From contig JBANSL010000003.1 of assembly GCA_037127255.1 (NCBI GenBank), forward strand, positions 20,463,314 to 20,527,313: 64,000 nt of DNA. Reading direction: 5' to 3'. Source of the stretch: Persicaria tinctoria. Its lineage: Eukaryota; Streptophyta; Magnoliopsida; Caryophyllales; Polygonaceae. Of the stretch, positions 11,153-22,488 are shown piece after piece. A program made the translations under genes and the position numbers. The notes beneath the pieces are model-generated. The model made no database searches, was not told the origin of the DNA, and was given only the letters and a program-made list of their open reading frames with translations. Position 1 is the first letter of the stretch; every line of letters starts with the position of its first letter.

Positions 11153-11667
11153 TCATACACTCTCATCCAGCACCCTATCCCGACTTCGTCGGTTTGGCGA
11201 CGTGCGAAACCATTCACCATACTCATGCTTTTCAATGTGATTCTCTCCCTCGCAATCTGCCTCCACATGGTCCAAACATTCGCATAGGTAGCAAAAGTTT
11301 AGTAAGTGCTCGTATTTGATATCAACCCACAACCTCGTCCCCTTCACCTTTAAAATCACTTCCATATGGAGTGTTTTCCTAACCTCGACCTGGACTCGCA
11401 ATCGCAGGAATTTTGCACAGCCTATTAGCTCCTCCATGTCTATCTCCATCGCCCTCCTAACACATTCCCAATGATTTTCGCTGTGTCACCATTCATCATT
11501 TGTATAGGGAGATCATACACACAGATCCAAAACGGAACCTTATCGAATATTATCTTTGACGGTTGTTCCATTCCAGGCTCCTTCAGAGCAAAAAGCGACT
11601 TGTCAAAAGCCCAAGGCCCCCCCTCCATAACCTTTGTCTTGTCCCCTTTTCTCGAAAACTGGAACAT
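11153..11667 (-). pseudogene. LINE ORF1 remnant (DUF4283-like plus CCHC zinc knuckle)
   Basis: Two overlapping minus-strand frames (11440-11667, then 11153-11449) form one broken ORF1. The first has FSRKGDKTKVMEGGPWAFDK, typical of DUF4283 nucleic-acid-binding proteins of plant LINEs. The second ends in CYLCECLDHVEADC, a CX2CX4HX4C knuckle. ORF1 binds element RNA in the ribonucleoprotein. A frame change near 11445 and loss of a start codon show decay. Confidence 0.7.
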
Positions 11668-11984
11668 GAATAGGTTTCACCTTATCTCTTGAAACGCAAA
11701 GCCGTTTTTCAATCGTCAAGCACCTTTCATCGTGGCATGAAGTGCATAAGAATTGAAAGGTCTTAACAGGAACAATGCACCCACTTAGACTTGCTTTTCC
11801 ACGATGTAGACTCATTCTTGAATCCACTAAAACAGAGGCGTGTAATGACTTCTGATGCAATTCACATATGTGTCGTATTTTGGTTGAATATGATTCTATC
11901 TCTTTAGGTCACGTCAATTAATGACCTAATATAATTTTTCTTATATCAGTTAATGATCTCACTTATTTTATTTATATCACCCTA

Positions 11985-12016
11985 CTAGTGGGCTACCCCG
12001 TGCTACGCACGGGTCT
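11985..12016 (-). mobile_element. Helitron 3' terminus (hairpin plus CTAG)
   Basis: On the minus strand a GC hairpin (CCCGTGCGTAGCACGGG) is followed about 10 bases later by CTAG and a host T at 11984. That is the 3' end structure of Helitrons. It points rightward, but I could not find the matching TC 5' end in the AT-rich DNA to the right, so only the end is annotated. The hairpin resembles that of the complete Helitron at 40393-41830. Confidence 0.6.
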
Positions 12017-13513
12017 ATCAATTTTCGACTATCAAAGAATTTTATATATGTTTAAGCTAATATTTTTTTTTAAAAATGACCTTAAATTATTTACCTCACC
12101 ACGTAAATGTAATTGTAATAAGCTTATTTTATTTCCTACACGTGTATTAAACTCTTATTAAATTCAAATACAAACGTAAAATTTTTCCTATGTTAATTAC
12201 TAATATTTTAAATTTCTATGAATTTATATATAATTTATACTAAAACACTTTTTTACAAATAGCAACAGTTTTTTTTATTTACATTAATTATACTTTTTAT
12301 CTTCTTTTGAATGTGTATTAATTATACTTATAATTAGTCTCTTTAACTTCTTATAAAGATAATTTATTTTCTTTTTAGTCTTTTAATTTCTTATAAGATT
12401 ATTTATTTTCTTTTTAAAATCTTCAACATTTCTCATTTATTCCATCCCATTTATGGCAAAAAAGCTTCTTTTACTAAATATCATCCTATGGATTAACCTT
12501 ATTTAATGATTCCATTTAACTTTGCTTATAAATATTCAACCTTATATCTTAGTTAGTTAGAAACTTATCCTTTTATACTTGACGTCTAAGAAATAATATT
12601 TTCAATATAATAAATATGTGATATTTTATTATACTTCAATATAATAAATATGTGATATTTTATTATACTTTATATACTTTTATATTTTCAAATGATAAAT
12701 AAAATAAAGATCATTTATTTTATTATCTACTCTTAATTGGATAAATAAGTGAAAAAATATTATATACTTTTATATTTATTATAAGATATAATAAAATATA
12801 GTTTATTAACAAAGTATGTAAGAGCACGAGTAACAATTCCTAGTTCAGATATAAAATTATCAAATTCTGATAAAAAAAAAAGATTAAGAAAAAGAAAACG
12901 AAATTATAAGGCCGGGGTTGTTTCATGAACGGCTTATTTTACGCCTGTGTCGTCGTTTCTCAACATTCGTGACTCGTCTTGAATCTCCCTTGACCCTCCC
13001 CTCCCCCCCTCCGGGCTGGCTGATGGATTATATGGGTTCTTTGAGTTGTTTCTTTCATTTGTGTTAATCCGTGTCTTTAGAATATGATATGTTGACGAAT
13101 GACGATTAGTTCGTTTGTTGATTCGTCGACATTCCGAGCTTCAGATTTGTCTGAGCTCGAATTTTTACCTCATAAAACAAAATTAAAAATAAAATAAAAT
13201 GAACGGCCTATTTTGACCCGATTTCAATTTCGATTCAATCATCTGCTCGACTAACTTTGAAAAAAAAAAAAATCCCCCAAAAAAAACTTTTGAAAAATAA
13301 AGTAAAACAATTCACGGTTGAGAGTAAACCAGATTTGACCTAACCCGATCACTGTCGGGTTATCAGCAGTCCAGGCCCTCCAGGGTCCACGGATCATGTC
13401 TACGTATTACAGTAAATATTAATTAGGTCTTTTTTTTTAATATTCAATTAGTCACCTAGGCCATTAGTTAATTTAATTAGTTTTGCCCTAATCCCTTCCC
13501 AATTGGGTGGGTT
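12017..13513. other. AT-rich Helitron-body-like and unassigned DNA
   Basis: No coding gene is seen. 12017-12850 is highly A/T-rich and probably the interior of the Helitron whose 3' end is at 11985. It holds a tandem repeat near 12600-12665 (ATATGTGATATTTTATTATACTT twice, quoted only in part elsewhere). 12900-13440 is mixed sequence without a recognisable feature. Confidence 0.3.
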
Positions 13514-14280
13514 GGTCAATGGTCAACCGTTTGACCATTGACCGGTCAACGGTTGACCAACCCATTTTGATGCCAACTTTTTTTTTTTTTTTTTTTGATG
13601 CCAACTTTTTTTTGATGCAAACTTTTTTTTTTAGTGATGCCATATTTTACCGTTTTGATGCCAAAATTTTACTATATTTTATTTTCACTTTGATGCCACT
13701 TTTTTATGTCAATGTTTTTATAATATTTTTTTTTACCGTGATGCCATATTTTTGATGATATTTTTTCAAAGTAGTATTTTTGATGACATTTTTTTCTTTA
13801 ATGTGATACAAATTTTTCAAAATGGCATCAATGGTCAACGTGACATTAGAGTAAACAAAAAATGTCATCAAAGTTTTAAAAAAGTGTCATCCAATAATTT
13901 AATTAGAAAAGTGGCATCAGATTGAAAATAAAATGTAATAAAATTTTGGCATCAAAACGGTAAAATATGACATCACAAAAAATGTCATCAATGTTTTAAA
14001 AAAGTGGCATTAAAAAAAAGTCATCCAATCATTTCATTAGAAAAGTGACAATAAGGTGACAATATTTTGATTCCACGTTTTAAGCTCTTATGCCATCAAT
14101 TATATAAAATTGTCACCACAAAATGTTGGCATCAAAACGGTAAAATATGGCATCACAAAAAAAAAAGAAAAAAAAAAGTTGGCATAAAAAAAAAAAAAAA
14201 AGTTGGCATCAAAAAAAAAAAAAAAAAAAAGTTGGCATCAAAATGGGTTGACCGGTCAACGTTGACCGTTGACCGGTCAA
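13514..14280. mobile_element. Foldback element with TTGACC-rich arms and GATGCCA repeats
   Basis: The left arm (about 13514-13570) and right arm (about 14228-14280) are inverted copies ending in TTGATGCCAACTTTTT on the inside. Each arm holds several TTGACC/GGTCAA units arranged as small palindromes such as TTGACCGGTCAA. The interior is also largely inverted: GATGCCA units rich in T on the left face TGGCATC units rich in A on the right, including a shared GTTTTGATGCC / GGCATCAAAAC block. There is no coding capacity and no clear TSD, so the superfamily is unassigned. Confidence 0.7.
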
Positions 14281-15077
14281 GAGGGCTAAGCAAGCTAAAA
14301 AAACAATTAATGGGCTAAGCATAATAAAAAAATAATTAATGGACCTATCTAGCTAACCAAATATGCTAAAAGAGCTTTTTCACCAAATTACCTCTATTAA
14401 TTACTGGCTATATATAAAGCATTCGTTTGACTAACTTATATATATGTTGACTCTTATCATCTTACGACATAGTAGATGAAAACAAATCAAATTTAAAAAT
14501 TATTTCTATAAATATGATAAATAAATTTTAGAGTATTTTTTAAAAACGCCCATGCCAAATACACGATAATAAAAATTTATAAAATATACCATAAAACTCT
14601 TAATTAAAACATAAAACCCAGTGTTCATATAGAAATGATTAGGGTAGCTATGTCTCAAGGCATTATATAATAAGCACAATAATTAGGTGGTTTATCTAGA
14701 AGGGGCTAGATCAAAAAAGGAAGTAGCTAGAGAATTAAAATGCATGGAGGAAGAAATATATGTGTTTAGTTTCCAACAACTTGAAAATTCATAGGAAGAG
14801 AAAGGGGGAGCAGTTGAAGCACGAGGTAGGGCCGGGTGTTTTATGTTCTAACCCTGTTTATGTTGGAGATTTACTTTTCCTTAGATATGATTAGGAATTA
14901 ATCCATAATTCCTTTTATAATAATCTGCTTTTGACTATTGTTCCTTTTCACATGTACGTTATCTATTGGTAATTTGATTTGATAACTCAAAAGTAAACAA
15001 TCCTCTCTTTTTTATTTATTTATTTATTTATAAAGAGGGTAATCTACCTTTGACGGTAAGCCCCGACACATAATTCA
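14281..15077. other. Intergenic AT-rich DNA
   Basis: No gene, RNA or repeat with defined ends was recognised between the foldback element and the left LTR of the Copia element. Confidence 0.4.
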
Positions 15078-15817
15078 TGTAATTCTTATACACGTTCAAG
15101 ACTCCACAGATCGGGAATCTAGAACGGGGTAAGAGAAGCAGAAACAACCAAAAAACATAAACCAAGAACAGACGCAAGATTTACGTGGTTCGGCCGGAGC
15201 CTACGTCCACGGAGCCTCAGCCGAACGGCTTGAGAACACTAATCCACTAATCAGTTAAGCAGGTTTACAGGATAGGTTGCCCTAACTCAAGACTACGGCA
15301 AATACAAGCAAAGCACAGAGAACGAGAGACATATGAGTGCAAGGAAGAGATAACGAAGCAAGCATAGGAAGAAAACACCCTAGATCTGAAGATCGGAGTC
15401 AGATCGTCGTCGGAGTGGACTGGAGAAGAAGATCTTCGCCAGAACTGTGGACAGTCGCCTTCTTCTTCTTCCTAGAGGCCGGATCTGGAGTCTCCGAAGG
15501 AGATCCGCTCGAGATCGGCCGCCGGAGCTTCGCGGGAGCTAGGAGAACAGCAAACCCTAGCAGAGCACCTCTCTCTTCTCTCTCTTTCTCTCTCTGGACT
15601 ACCTGATGAGCGCCGCTTCGAATGAGCTCCAAACCCTAGCATTAGGCTTATATAAAGCGAGTATCAGTGAAACGCAGCGTTCCACTAAAGGTGAGATCCA
15701 TGAGCTAAAGCATCGGGTGGGCTACGGAGCTTGCTGGCTTTGGGCCTGATTGTTGGGCCGAGCCAGTAAGGCTTATATCCAGAACATACATACATAATAT
15801 AACATATAACGTATGGA

Positions 15818-15879
<62 letters not shown>

Positions 15880-15953
15880 TATACTTATAAAGGTGTAACA
15901 TATATGAGCATAGGATGTAAAATCCCACACTTCTAATATATGATAATCTTAAG

Positions 15954-15960
<7 letters not shown>
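15078..15960 (-). repeat. 3' LTR of the Tork-like Copia element
   Basis: It starts TGTAATTCTTATACACG and repeats the sequence beginning at 21320. It includes an ACGTGGTTCGGCCGGAGCC block. The distal part holds a TA microsatellite at about 15824-15863, and a second one (15958-16027) abuts the inner edge and obscures the true LTR end. A 270-base open frame inside (15337-15606) is identical in protein to the one in the other LTR and is LTR sequence, not a gene. Confidence 0.8.

Positions 15961-16027
<67 letters not shown>
15824..16027. repeat. TA microsatellites flanking the 3' LTR end
   Basis: Long (TA)n runs lie at about 15824-15863 (followed by a short CA run) and 15958-16027. The matching position in the 5' LTR has a run at about 22062-22110 only. 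The second run appears private to the 3' LTR and hides its inner boundary. Confidence 0.8.
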
Positions 16028-16030
<3 letters not shown>

Positions 16031-16225
16031 TTCTTTTACTTAATCTACCAAGTAACCTAAGTTAGGGCCATCCAATATCCCTAGAACTAATGTTTAGATT
16101 AAGATTGACATTACAATTTGCCCTTCTAATCCAAACATTAGATCTATTAAAAACACAACCTAATGATCAGTGGATAATTATTCTCAAACCATTCAACCTC
16201 ATCATCGGCTCAAAATACCTTTTAT

Positions 16226-18741
16226 CTAAGGTGGTTCTCCAAGGTGGAGAAAATCCCTGCAAAACACAAATTTGTTAGTAGGGACTACTTTTGTCCCAAA
16301 ATCAGCAGGATTGATGTCGCCTTTGATTTTCTTCACTTCTAATTCCTGAGCTTCAACGCGATTACGAATAAAGTGAAAACGTACATCAATATGCTTAGTT
16401 TTTTCGTGATACATGGGATCTTTGCACAAGTAAAGTGCACTCTGACTAGACCTGTCAAACGGGTCATTCGGGTCGGGTTCGGGTCGGGTCACTTCGGGTC
16501 TCGGGTAAAACGGGTCTCGGGTAAAACGGGTCTCGGGTAAAACGGGTCCCGGGTCTCTCCGGGTTGACTAGAACCCGGGTTTGACCGGGTTTCGGGTCAT
16601 TTCGGGTCGATTTCGAGTTTGTCAATTTTTTCCATTTTAAATTAAAAAAATCATGATTTGACAATTTTGCACTAAATTTTAATTATATATATAAAAAATT
16701 AATTATATTTAATTAAAAATCAACCGGGTCAACCGGGTCACCGGGTCAATCGGGTAAAATCGGGTCGAAAATACCGGGTCAATCGGGTCATCGGGTCGAA
16801 ACCCGGATGACCCGGAAAATTTCGGGTTTTTCGGGTTCGGGTCGGAAAAAATTTCCGGGTCAAAATTTCCGGGTTCGGGTCGAAAATTTTCCGGGCGGTC
16901 GGGTCGGGTCGGGTTGTGTTTTGACAGGTCTAACTCTGACTATCCGTATATATAACGGGTTTTGGTGGCTTCTGTAGGATTTCCCTAAGGATTCCTTTGA
17001 GCCATATGGCCTCTTTAGCAGCTTCAGTAGCGGCCATATATTCAGCTTCAGTTGATGACAGAGCAACAACTGTTTGCTGTTGGGATTTCCATGAAACACA
17101 GTTACCAGCCCATGTGAAAAAGTAGGCGGTAGTGGACTTGCGGTTATCCTTGTTACTAGCAAAGTCATCGTCTACATATCCATTTAGTTTATCAGTAGGC
17201 TCATGTAAACCATAATGCAAACATAGACATTTAGTACCAGTAATGTAACGCAATAAGTATTTCATGGCAGTCCAGTGATCATATCCAGGATTAGACATAA
17301 AACGACTTAGCACAGAAATGGCAAAAGCAAGGTCTAGGCGGGTGCACAACATTGCATACATAACGGACCCTACAGCTACGTCATAAGGGACCTTAGCCAT
17401 TTCTTTTATGTCATCAGGCTTAGTGGGACAGCTTTTCTGGGTGAGCTCTAAGTGCCCTCCTAAGAGTATGGATGTAGGCTTAGAATTCAACATATTAAAC
17501 CGATTTAGAACCTTAACTACATAATCATCCTGAGATAACCACATTTGTTTGTTAGGTCGGTTTCTAATAATATTGACACCAAGAATCTTCTTGGCATTTC
17601 CTAAGTCCTTCATGTCAAAGTATTTCTTAAGATCCTTTTTAACAGAACTAATAGGAATCATAGAACTGCAGATCAATAGTATATCATCAACATATAATAA
17701 CACATAGATCAAGGATGACTTAGAAACACTTTTGAAATAAAGACATGAATCATAACTGCTACGAGTAAACCCAAGTTTCTTGATCACGGCGTCGAACTTA
17801 AGATTCCATTGTCTAGGAGACTGCTTGAGTCCATAGATGGATCTTTTTAAGTGACACACATGATCAGGGAATTTGGAGTTTACAAACCCTTTGGGTTGTT
17901 TCATATAAATGGTTTCATCAAGAGTACCATGTAAGAAAGCAGTTTTTACATCCATTTGCTCTAATTCCCAGTCAAAGACAACACACATAGCAAGCATTAT
18001 GCGCATGGTTTTATACTTAACAACAGGTGAAAAGATGTCATTATAGTCTATTCCTTCTCTCTGGGTAAACCCTTTTGCCACAAGGCGGGCTTTAAACCTA
18101 GGGGGCTCTCTAGGGTTTAGACCTTCCTTTAGCTTATAGACCCATTTAGAATCTATGAGCCGGGTTTTAGGAGGTCTTGGGACCAGATTCCATGTTTTGT
18201 TTGCATACATGGAGTCCATCTCTTCTCTCATAGCAGTCAGCCACTGTTTGGCATGACTATTCTTAAGGGCAGATTCATAAGAGCTAGGAGTAGTAGGATG
18301 TCTAACTATATCAGCAGTAAGAAAAGCATACTCCACAATATAAGAAGTATACTTCCTATTGGGGATAATGGTCCTAGGTTCTCTATCCCTAGTTAACTGA
18401 TAATCATGCAAGTTAGGTATAACAGTAATATCAAAAGCATGTGAATCAGAAGGGAGGGAGGAGAAAACAGAGGACTCTCTTTGAGAGTCAATAGAAAGGC
18501 CATTTACATCACCAGAAGTAGAGGGAGAGGAAGTAGAAATAGGAGAGGGAGAAGAAATTTGCTCAGTGCTTGACTGAGGCTTGGATTCTTCTTGAGGATC
18601 TTGTTCTTCTGTATCCTCTTGTTCTCCCTCTTCTTGTTGTCCCCCCTGTATTGTGGAGTGTGTGCCCTTCGGGGCTGATATGAAAGTCCTACCAGTGTCA
18701 TGCTCTTCATCATCTGAGGACTCACTTTCTTCAGGTAACAA
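16226..18741 (-). pseudogene. Copia reverse transcriptase and RNase H, interrupted by a hAT element
   Basis: After an acidic/Ser linker the frame has KWVYKLKEGLNPREPPRFKA, MDVKTAFLHGTLDE, the catalytic YVDD (LLYVDDILLIC), TRLDLAFAISVLSRF and the RNase H region TEAEYMAATEAAKEAIWLK. At VIYTDSQS the frame is cut by a hAT insertion (16447-16932) and resumes at ALYLCKDP, reaching a stop at 16226. Removing the insert and one 8-bp TSD copy restores the phase exactly. Apart from that the domain has no internal stop. Confidence 0.9.
16447..16932. mobile_element. hAT-like MITE rich in CGGGT repeats, inserted in Copia RNase H
   Basis: TIRs TAGACCTGTCAAA (16447) and TTTGACAGGTCTA (ending 16932) are flanked by a perfect 8-bp TSD ACTCTGAC at 16439-16446 and 16933-16940. 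The interior is dense in CGGGTC, GGGTAAAAC and ACCGGGT units with a short AT-rich core. The 8-bp TSD and TIR indicate hAT. It must be younger than the Copia element it splits. The copy at 58065-58911 is a longer relative. Confidence 0.85.
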
Positions 18742-19098
18742 CTATTTTGTCTCTTCAGGGGTACCCGTAAACTCAGAGAAAGAAGTTAGCTTTGTTTTTA
18801 AAGGAAAATCTATCTCATTGAATCTAACATTCCTAGCTGTGATGACTTTGTAGGGTCCAGGTTGCAAGAGAAGCACCCTGAACCCCTTTACTCCATCAGG
18901 ATAGCCAAGAAGAATACCCTTCAATGCCCTTGGTTGCAGCTTACCATCACTGATGTGAGGGTAGGCTGCACATCCAAAGGGTTTGAGGTACTCTAAGCTT
19001 GGTTGCTTTCCTGTCCATTTGAACTGGGGAGTAACAAAGTTAAGCACAGAAGTGGGAGATCTGTTAATAAGATAGGCAGCAGTTAATACAGCTTCACC
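18742..19098 (-). pseudogene. Copia integrase C-terminal part (Tork-like)
   Basis: The same frame continues with EYLKPFGCAAYPHI and LKGILLGYPDGVKGFRVLL, the integrase C-terminal block shared by Copia elements. It ends at TAG 18742-18744, just before the acidic linker to RT. Confidence 0.8.
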
Positions 19099-20298
19099 TC
19101 AAAGAGTAATCTTAAGGCCAGAACTAATTAACATGCATCTTACTTTTTCTAACAAAGTTCTATTCATTCTTTCTGCAGTTCCATTTTGTTGTGGGGTTCC
19201 AGGAACAGTTAAGTGTCTTTTAATCCCATGTTGCTGGCAATATGTATCAAATTCAGAATTACAAAATTCTAGACCATTGTCAGTTTTGAGACATTTCAGT
19301 TTATGATTGGACTGACTCTCTACCATTACCTTCCATATTGTGAAAGCACCAAAGGCCTGATCCTTTGATTTCAGAAGGCTTACCCAAACTTTCCTTGAGA
19401 AGTGGTCAATGAAGCTAATAAAGTATCTCATACCCCCTGCAGTAGGGACTGGTGAAGGTCCCCATAGATCAGAGTGTACATATTCTAGAAGAGATTTAGC
19501 AACATATGAAGACACAGGAAATTTAAGCTTAGCAGATTTGCCCAAAACACAATGTTCACAGAATTTGATATCAACAGGTTTCTTAGGTAATAGGCCAGAT
19601 TTATGCAACTTTAATAAGCCCTTGTTGCCTATGTGACCAAGCCTGTTATGCCAGATTTTAGTCTCAGATAATGTCATAGAATCAGAAGCAGATACAACAT
19701 TCACTTCAGGTTTAGAAGAGAGAACAAAATACAGTCTTTTCTTTCTAACAGCTTTAACAATCACAGTTCCATTTCTGGAAATAGTTCTCACACCATCAGA
19801 AGAATTAACATTGCATCCTATTTCTTCTAAAGCAGATTCAGACATTAGACTTCTTCTAAGACTAGGGACCCACTTAACATTGGTGAAAACTCTAACAATG
19901 CCATCATGCATGAGTAAGGGAACATCACCTACACCTTTTATATGCAAGCAAGTATGATCACCCAACATGACATCACCATACACAGACTCATTTAAATTTC
20001 TAAAGAAATGCTTATGAGGAGTGGCATGCATTGTACATCCTGAATCTAATATCCATGCATCAGAAGAATCAACAGATGAAATCTCAGTACACATGAATAA
20101 TTCAGCAGAGTATTCACACATATTTTCAAGCACAGCAGCAGACAATTCAGTGTTATTTTTCTTAGCAAGTTCCTCAGCCCTTTTCTTCTTTCTACATTCC
20201 TTAACCCAGTGACCCATATTACCACAGTAATTGCATTTGGAATTAGGGTCAGATTTCTCAGATTTCTCAGGTTTAGGCTTATCTTTCTTATTCTTATT
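19099..20298 (-). pseudogene. Copia zinc knuckle, protease and integrase core (Tork-like)
   Basis: In the same frame as gag lie the CNYCGNMGHWVKEC knuckle, the protease motif AWILDSGCTMHAT (DSGC where DSGA is usual), the GAG-pre-integrase segment WHNRLGHIGNKGLLKLHKSG with its CX2C pair, and the integrase core with DLWGP and TDNGLEF. A TGA at 19099-19101 replaces what is normally a Trp codon after LKITL. Confidence 0.85.
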
Positions 20299-21042
20299 CT
20301 ACTTATTGCCCTTCTTGTCATTGCCTTTAGTGAATAGAACCTCAGGTTTGTCAACTTTATCATTTTTCAGACCTTTAATCTTGAAAACTTTCATGATTTC
20401 ATTCTTTTCAATGATAGATTCAATCAGCTTATCCTTAGTAAGCTCATCACGACTAAACTGAATAACATCCTTGAAGTTATCAAACTGAGTAGGCAGAGAA
20501 TTAAGAAGTAAAATAGCCTGGTGAGAATCTTTTATGTCATCATTGCATCTTTCCAGTTCTTGAGTCATTTTAAGAAACTTGTCAAGGTTATCATCAAGAG
20601 TAAGAGCAGTATTCATCTTAAAAGTGAATAGACGACATAGCAGAGAAATCCTGGAGGGCAAGGATTTAGATAGAAAAAGCTCCTCCAGGGCATGCCAGAC
20701 GGAGTAAGCGGAAGAGTGTTTTACCACTTGTCGAGCAATGCCATCTGTAAGACGAAGCATTATCTCTGAGTGGGCTTTCATGTCCATCTCGAGCTCTTCA
20801 GCTGTGGACTGAGTGGTAGAGGACCCTCCTTCAACTTTCTTCTGTTTTTCATCAGTCTTTGGTGGATCCTCATCATTGATGACAACTCCCTTGAGAAGGG
20901 AGGTCATCTCAGAGGTTGTGGTTGCAGGCTTCAAGACTGCCTTCCAACAACCCTCTTTGATGAGTACATCTCTCATCTTGACTTGCCACATGGCGAAGTC
21001 GATTACACCATCAAATGGCTTGATCTTCAAAGCACTATCCAT
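20299..21042 (-). pseudogene. Copia gag (UBN2-type) of the Tork-like element
   Basis: This 247-residue frame starts MDSALKIKPFDGVIDFAMWQ. It has the gag-polypeptide helices of the UBN2 family (VWHALEELFLSKSLPSRI, LDKFLKMTQELERCNDDI) that form the particle shell. A TAG at 20299-20301 cuts it just before the Lys-rich linker and the zinc knuckle, which continue in the same frame. Confidence 0.85.
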
Positions 21043-21304
21043 GATGTTTGGTACCTGCAGTGTCCAAGAAACAGGTAAGTATCAAAGTTTTTGTAAGCGG
21101 AAGCAAGAAGAGTGTATACAGTATACAAGACACTCAAGAAACCCTAGAATCACAAGTCTTTGAACGGATCTAGACCAGTGGTACGTCAGACATGAGAGGA
21201 ATAGCCCAAGCCTGAGCTTTTTGAAGGACTACCCAATGTCCTGCCTCCAATCCTTCTCCCTGAAATCCAATAATGGCACAGGTAGGTAAGGAAAGGGACT
21301 CCTC

Positions 21305-21316
21305 GCTCTGATACCA
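21305..21316 (-). other. Primer-binding site (initiator tRNA-Met type)
   Basis: TGGTATCAGAGC on the minus strand lies a few bases inside the 5' LTR. This is the usual Copia PBS, complementary to the 3' end of initiator tRNA-Met. Confidence 0.8.
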
Positions 21317-21319
21317 CTT

Positions 21320-22059
21320 TGTAATTCTTATACACGTTCAAGACTCCACAGATCGGGAATCTAGAACGGGGTAAGAGAAGCAGAAACAACCAAAAAACAT
21401 AAACCAAGAACAGACGCAAGATTTACGTGGTTCGGCCGGAGCCTACGTCCACGGAGCCTCAGCCGAACGGCTTGAGAACACTAATCCACTAATCAGTTAA
21501 GCAGGTTTACAGGATAGGTTGCCCTAACTCAAGACTACGGCAAATACAAGCAAAGCACAGAGAACGAGAGACATATGAGTGCAAGGAAGAGATAACGAAG
21601 CAAGCATAGGAAGAAAACACCCTAGATCTGAAGATCGGAGTCAGATCGTCGTCGGAGTGGACTGGAGAAGAAGATCTTCGCCAGAACTGTGGACAGTCGC
21701 CTTCTTCTTCTTCCTAGAGGCCGGATCTGGAGTCTCCGAAGGAGATCCGCTCGAGATCGGCCGCCGGAGCTTCGCGGGAGCTAGGAGAACAGCAAACCCT
21801 AGCAGAGCACCTCTCTCTTCTCTCTCTTTCTCTCTCTGGACTACCTGATGAGCGCCGCTTCGAATGAGCTCCAAACCCTAGCATTAGACTTATATAGAGC
21901 GAGTATCAGTGAAACGCAGCGTTCCACTAAAGGTGAGATCCATGAGCTAAAGCATCAGGTGGGCTACGGAGCTTGCTGGCTTTGGGCCTGATTGTTGGGC
22001 CGAGCGAGTAGGGCTTATATCCAGAACATACATACATAATATAACATATAACGTATGGA

Positions 22060-22111
<52 letters not shown>

Positions 22112-22213
22112 TATACTTATAAAGGTGTAACATATATGAGCATAGGATGTAAAATCCCACACTTCTAATATATGATAATCTTAAGTATATTATATAGGAT
22201 GTAAAATCCCACA
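21320..22213 (-). repeat. 5' LTR of the Tork-like Copia element
   Basis: This is the partner of the 15078 LTR, starting TGTAATTC next to the primer-binding site. Near its outer end, GGATGTAAAATCCCACAC followed by TTCTAATAT occurs twice about 50 bases apart (about 22145 and 22198), so the exact outer terminus is uncertain. Confidence 0.8.
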
Positions 22214-22488
22214 CTTCTAATATTAAATAAATGTTAAAAAGTTTGAGGATCAATATATATCTAACCTTTACCAAGCTATTGTAATTTGTAACAAAAAAAG
22301 AGAGAAAGAGTGGTAAAGAGAAAACAGTTTGATATATGAATTGAATGATCACCCCCGGTTTTACATTGTTTGGCATACATTCCATTCATTAATGGGCTCA
22401 ACGCCTCAACCCTTACAAATAGCCCCTTCTTTAAAACATTTGTCCTATGAGAGTCTCAACTTGACAACTCAAAACTCATAAAATTGAT
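22214..22488. other. Unassigned flanking DNA
   Basis: Short AT-rich stretch between the Copia 5' LTR and the chromovirus scrap. Nothing recognisable. Confidence 0.4.

Larger units (their letters stand above)
6690..11700 (-). mobile_element. Degenerate L1-type LINE retrotransposon
   Basis: Reading right to left, the minus strand shows an ORF1 with a DUF4283-like region and CCHC knuckle, then endonuclease, reverse transcriptase, zf-RVT zinc-binding and RNase H domains. This is the normal order of a plant L1 LINE with RNase H. Domains are broken into many short frames by frameshifts and stops, so the element is dead. Ends are approximate: no clean poly(A) tail or TSD was found. A (CT)n run at 10939-10968 lies in the ORF1 region. 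Confidence 0.85.
15078..22213 (-). mobile_element. Copia LTR retrotransposon, Tork/TNT1-like (defective)
   Basis: Two near-identical LTRs face each other: the 3' LTR at 15078 to about 15960 and the 5' LTR at 21320 to about 22213. Between them one minus-strand frame encodes gag, zinc knuckle, protease, integrase, RT and RNase H in Copia order. The frame is unbroken except for three stop codons (20299-20301 TAG, 19099-19101 TGA, 18742-18744 TAG) and a hAT insertion. LTRs differ at only a handful of bases outside the TA repeats, so insertion was recent. The RNase H segment VSWKSQQQTVVALSSTEAEY is close to the Tork/TNT1 lineage. No matching 5-bp TSD was found. Confidence 0.9.

Noticed and set aside
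12590..12670. Short AT-rich tandem repeat as a CRISPR-like or satellite array
   Set aside because: Only two units occur, with no spacer pattern. It is local duplication in AT-rich DNA.
15337..15606. 89-residue open frame, identical in protein to one at 21579-21848
   Set aside because: Both lie in the LTRs of one Copia element. Identity comes from LTR duplication and no known domain is present.
15078..22220. A 5-bp TSD for the Tork-like Copia element
   Set aside because: ATTCA on the left has no partner at any plausible right end. TA-repeat growth and a local duplication blur the right boundary.
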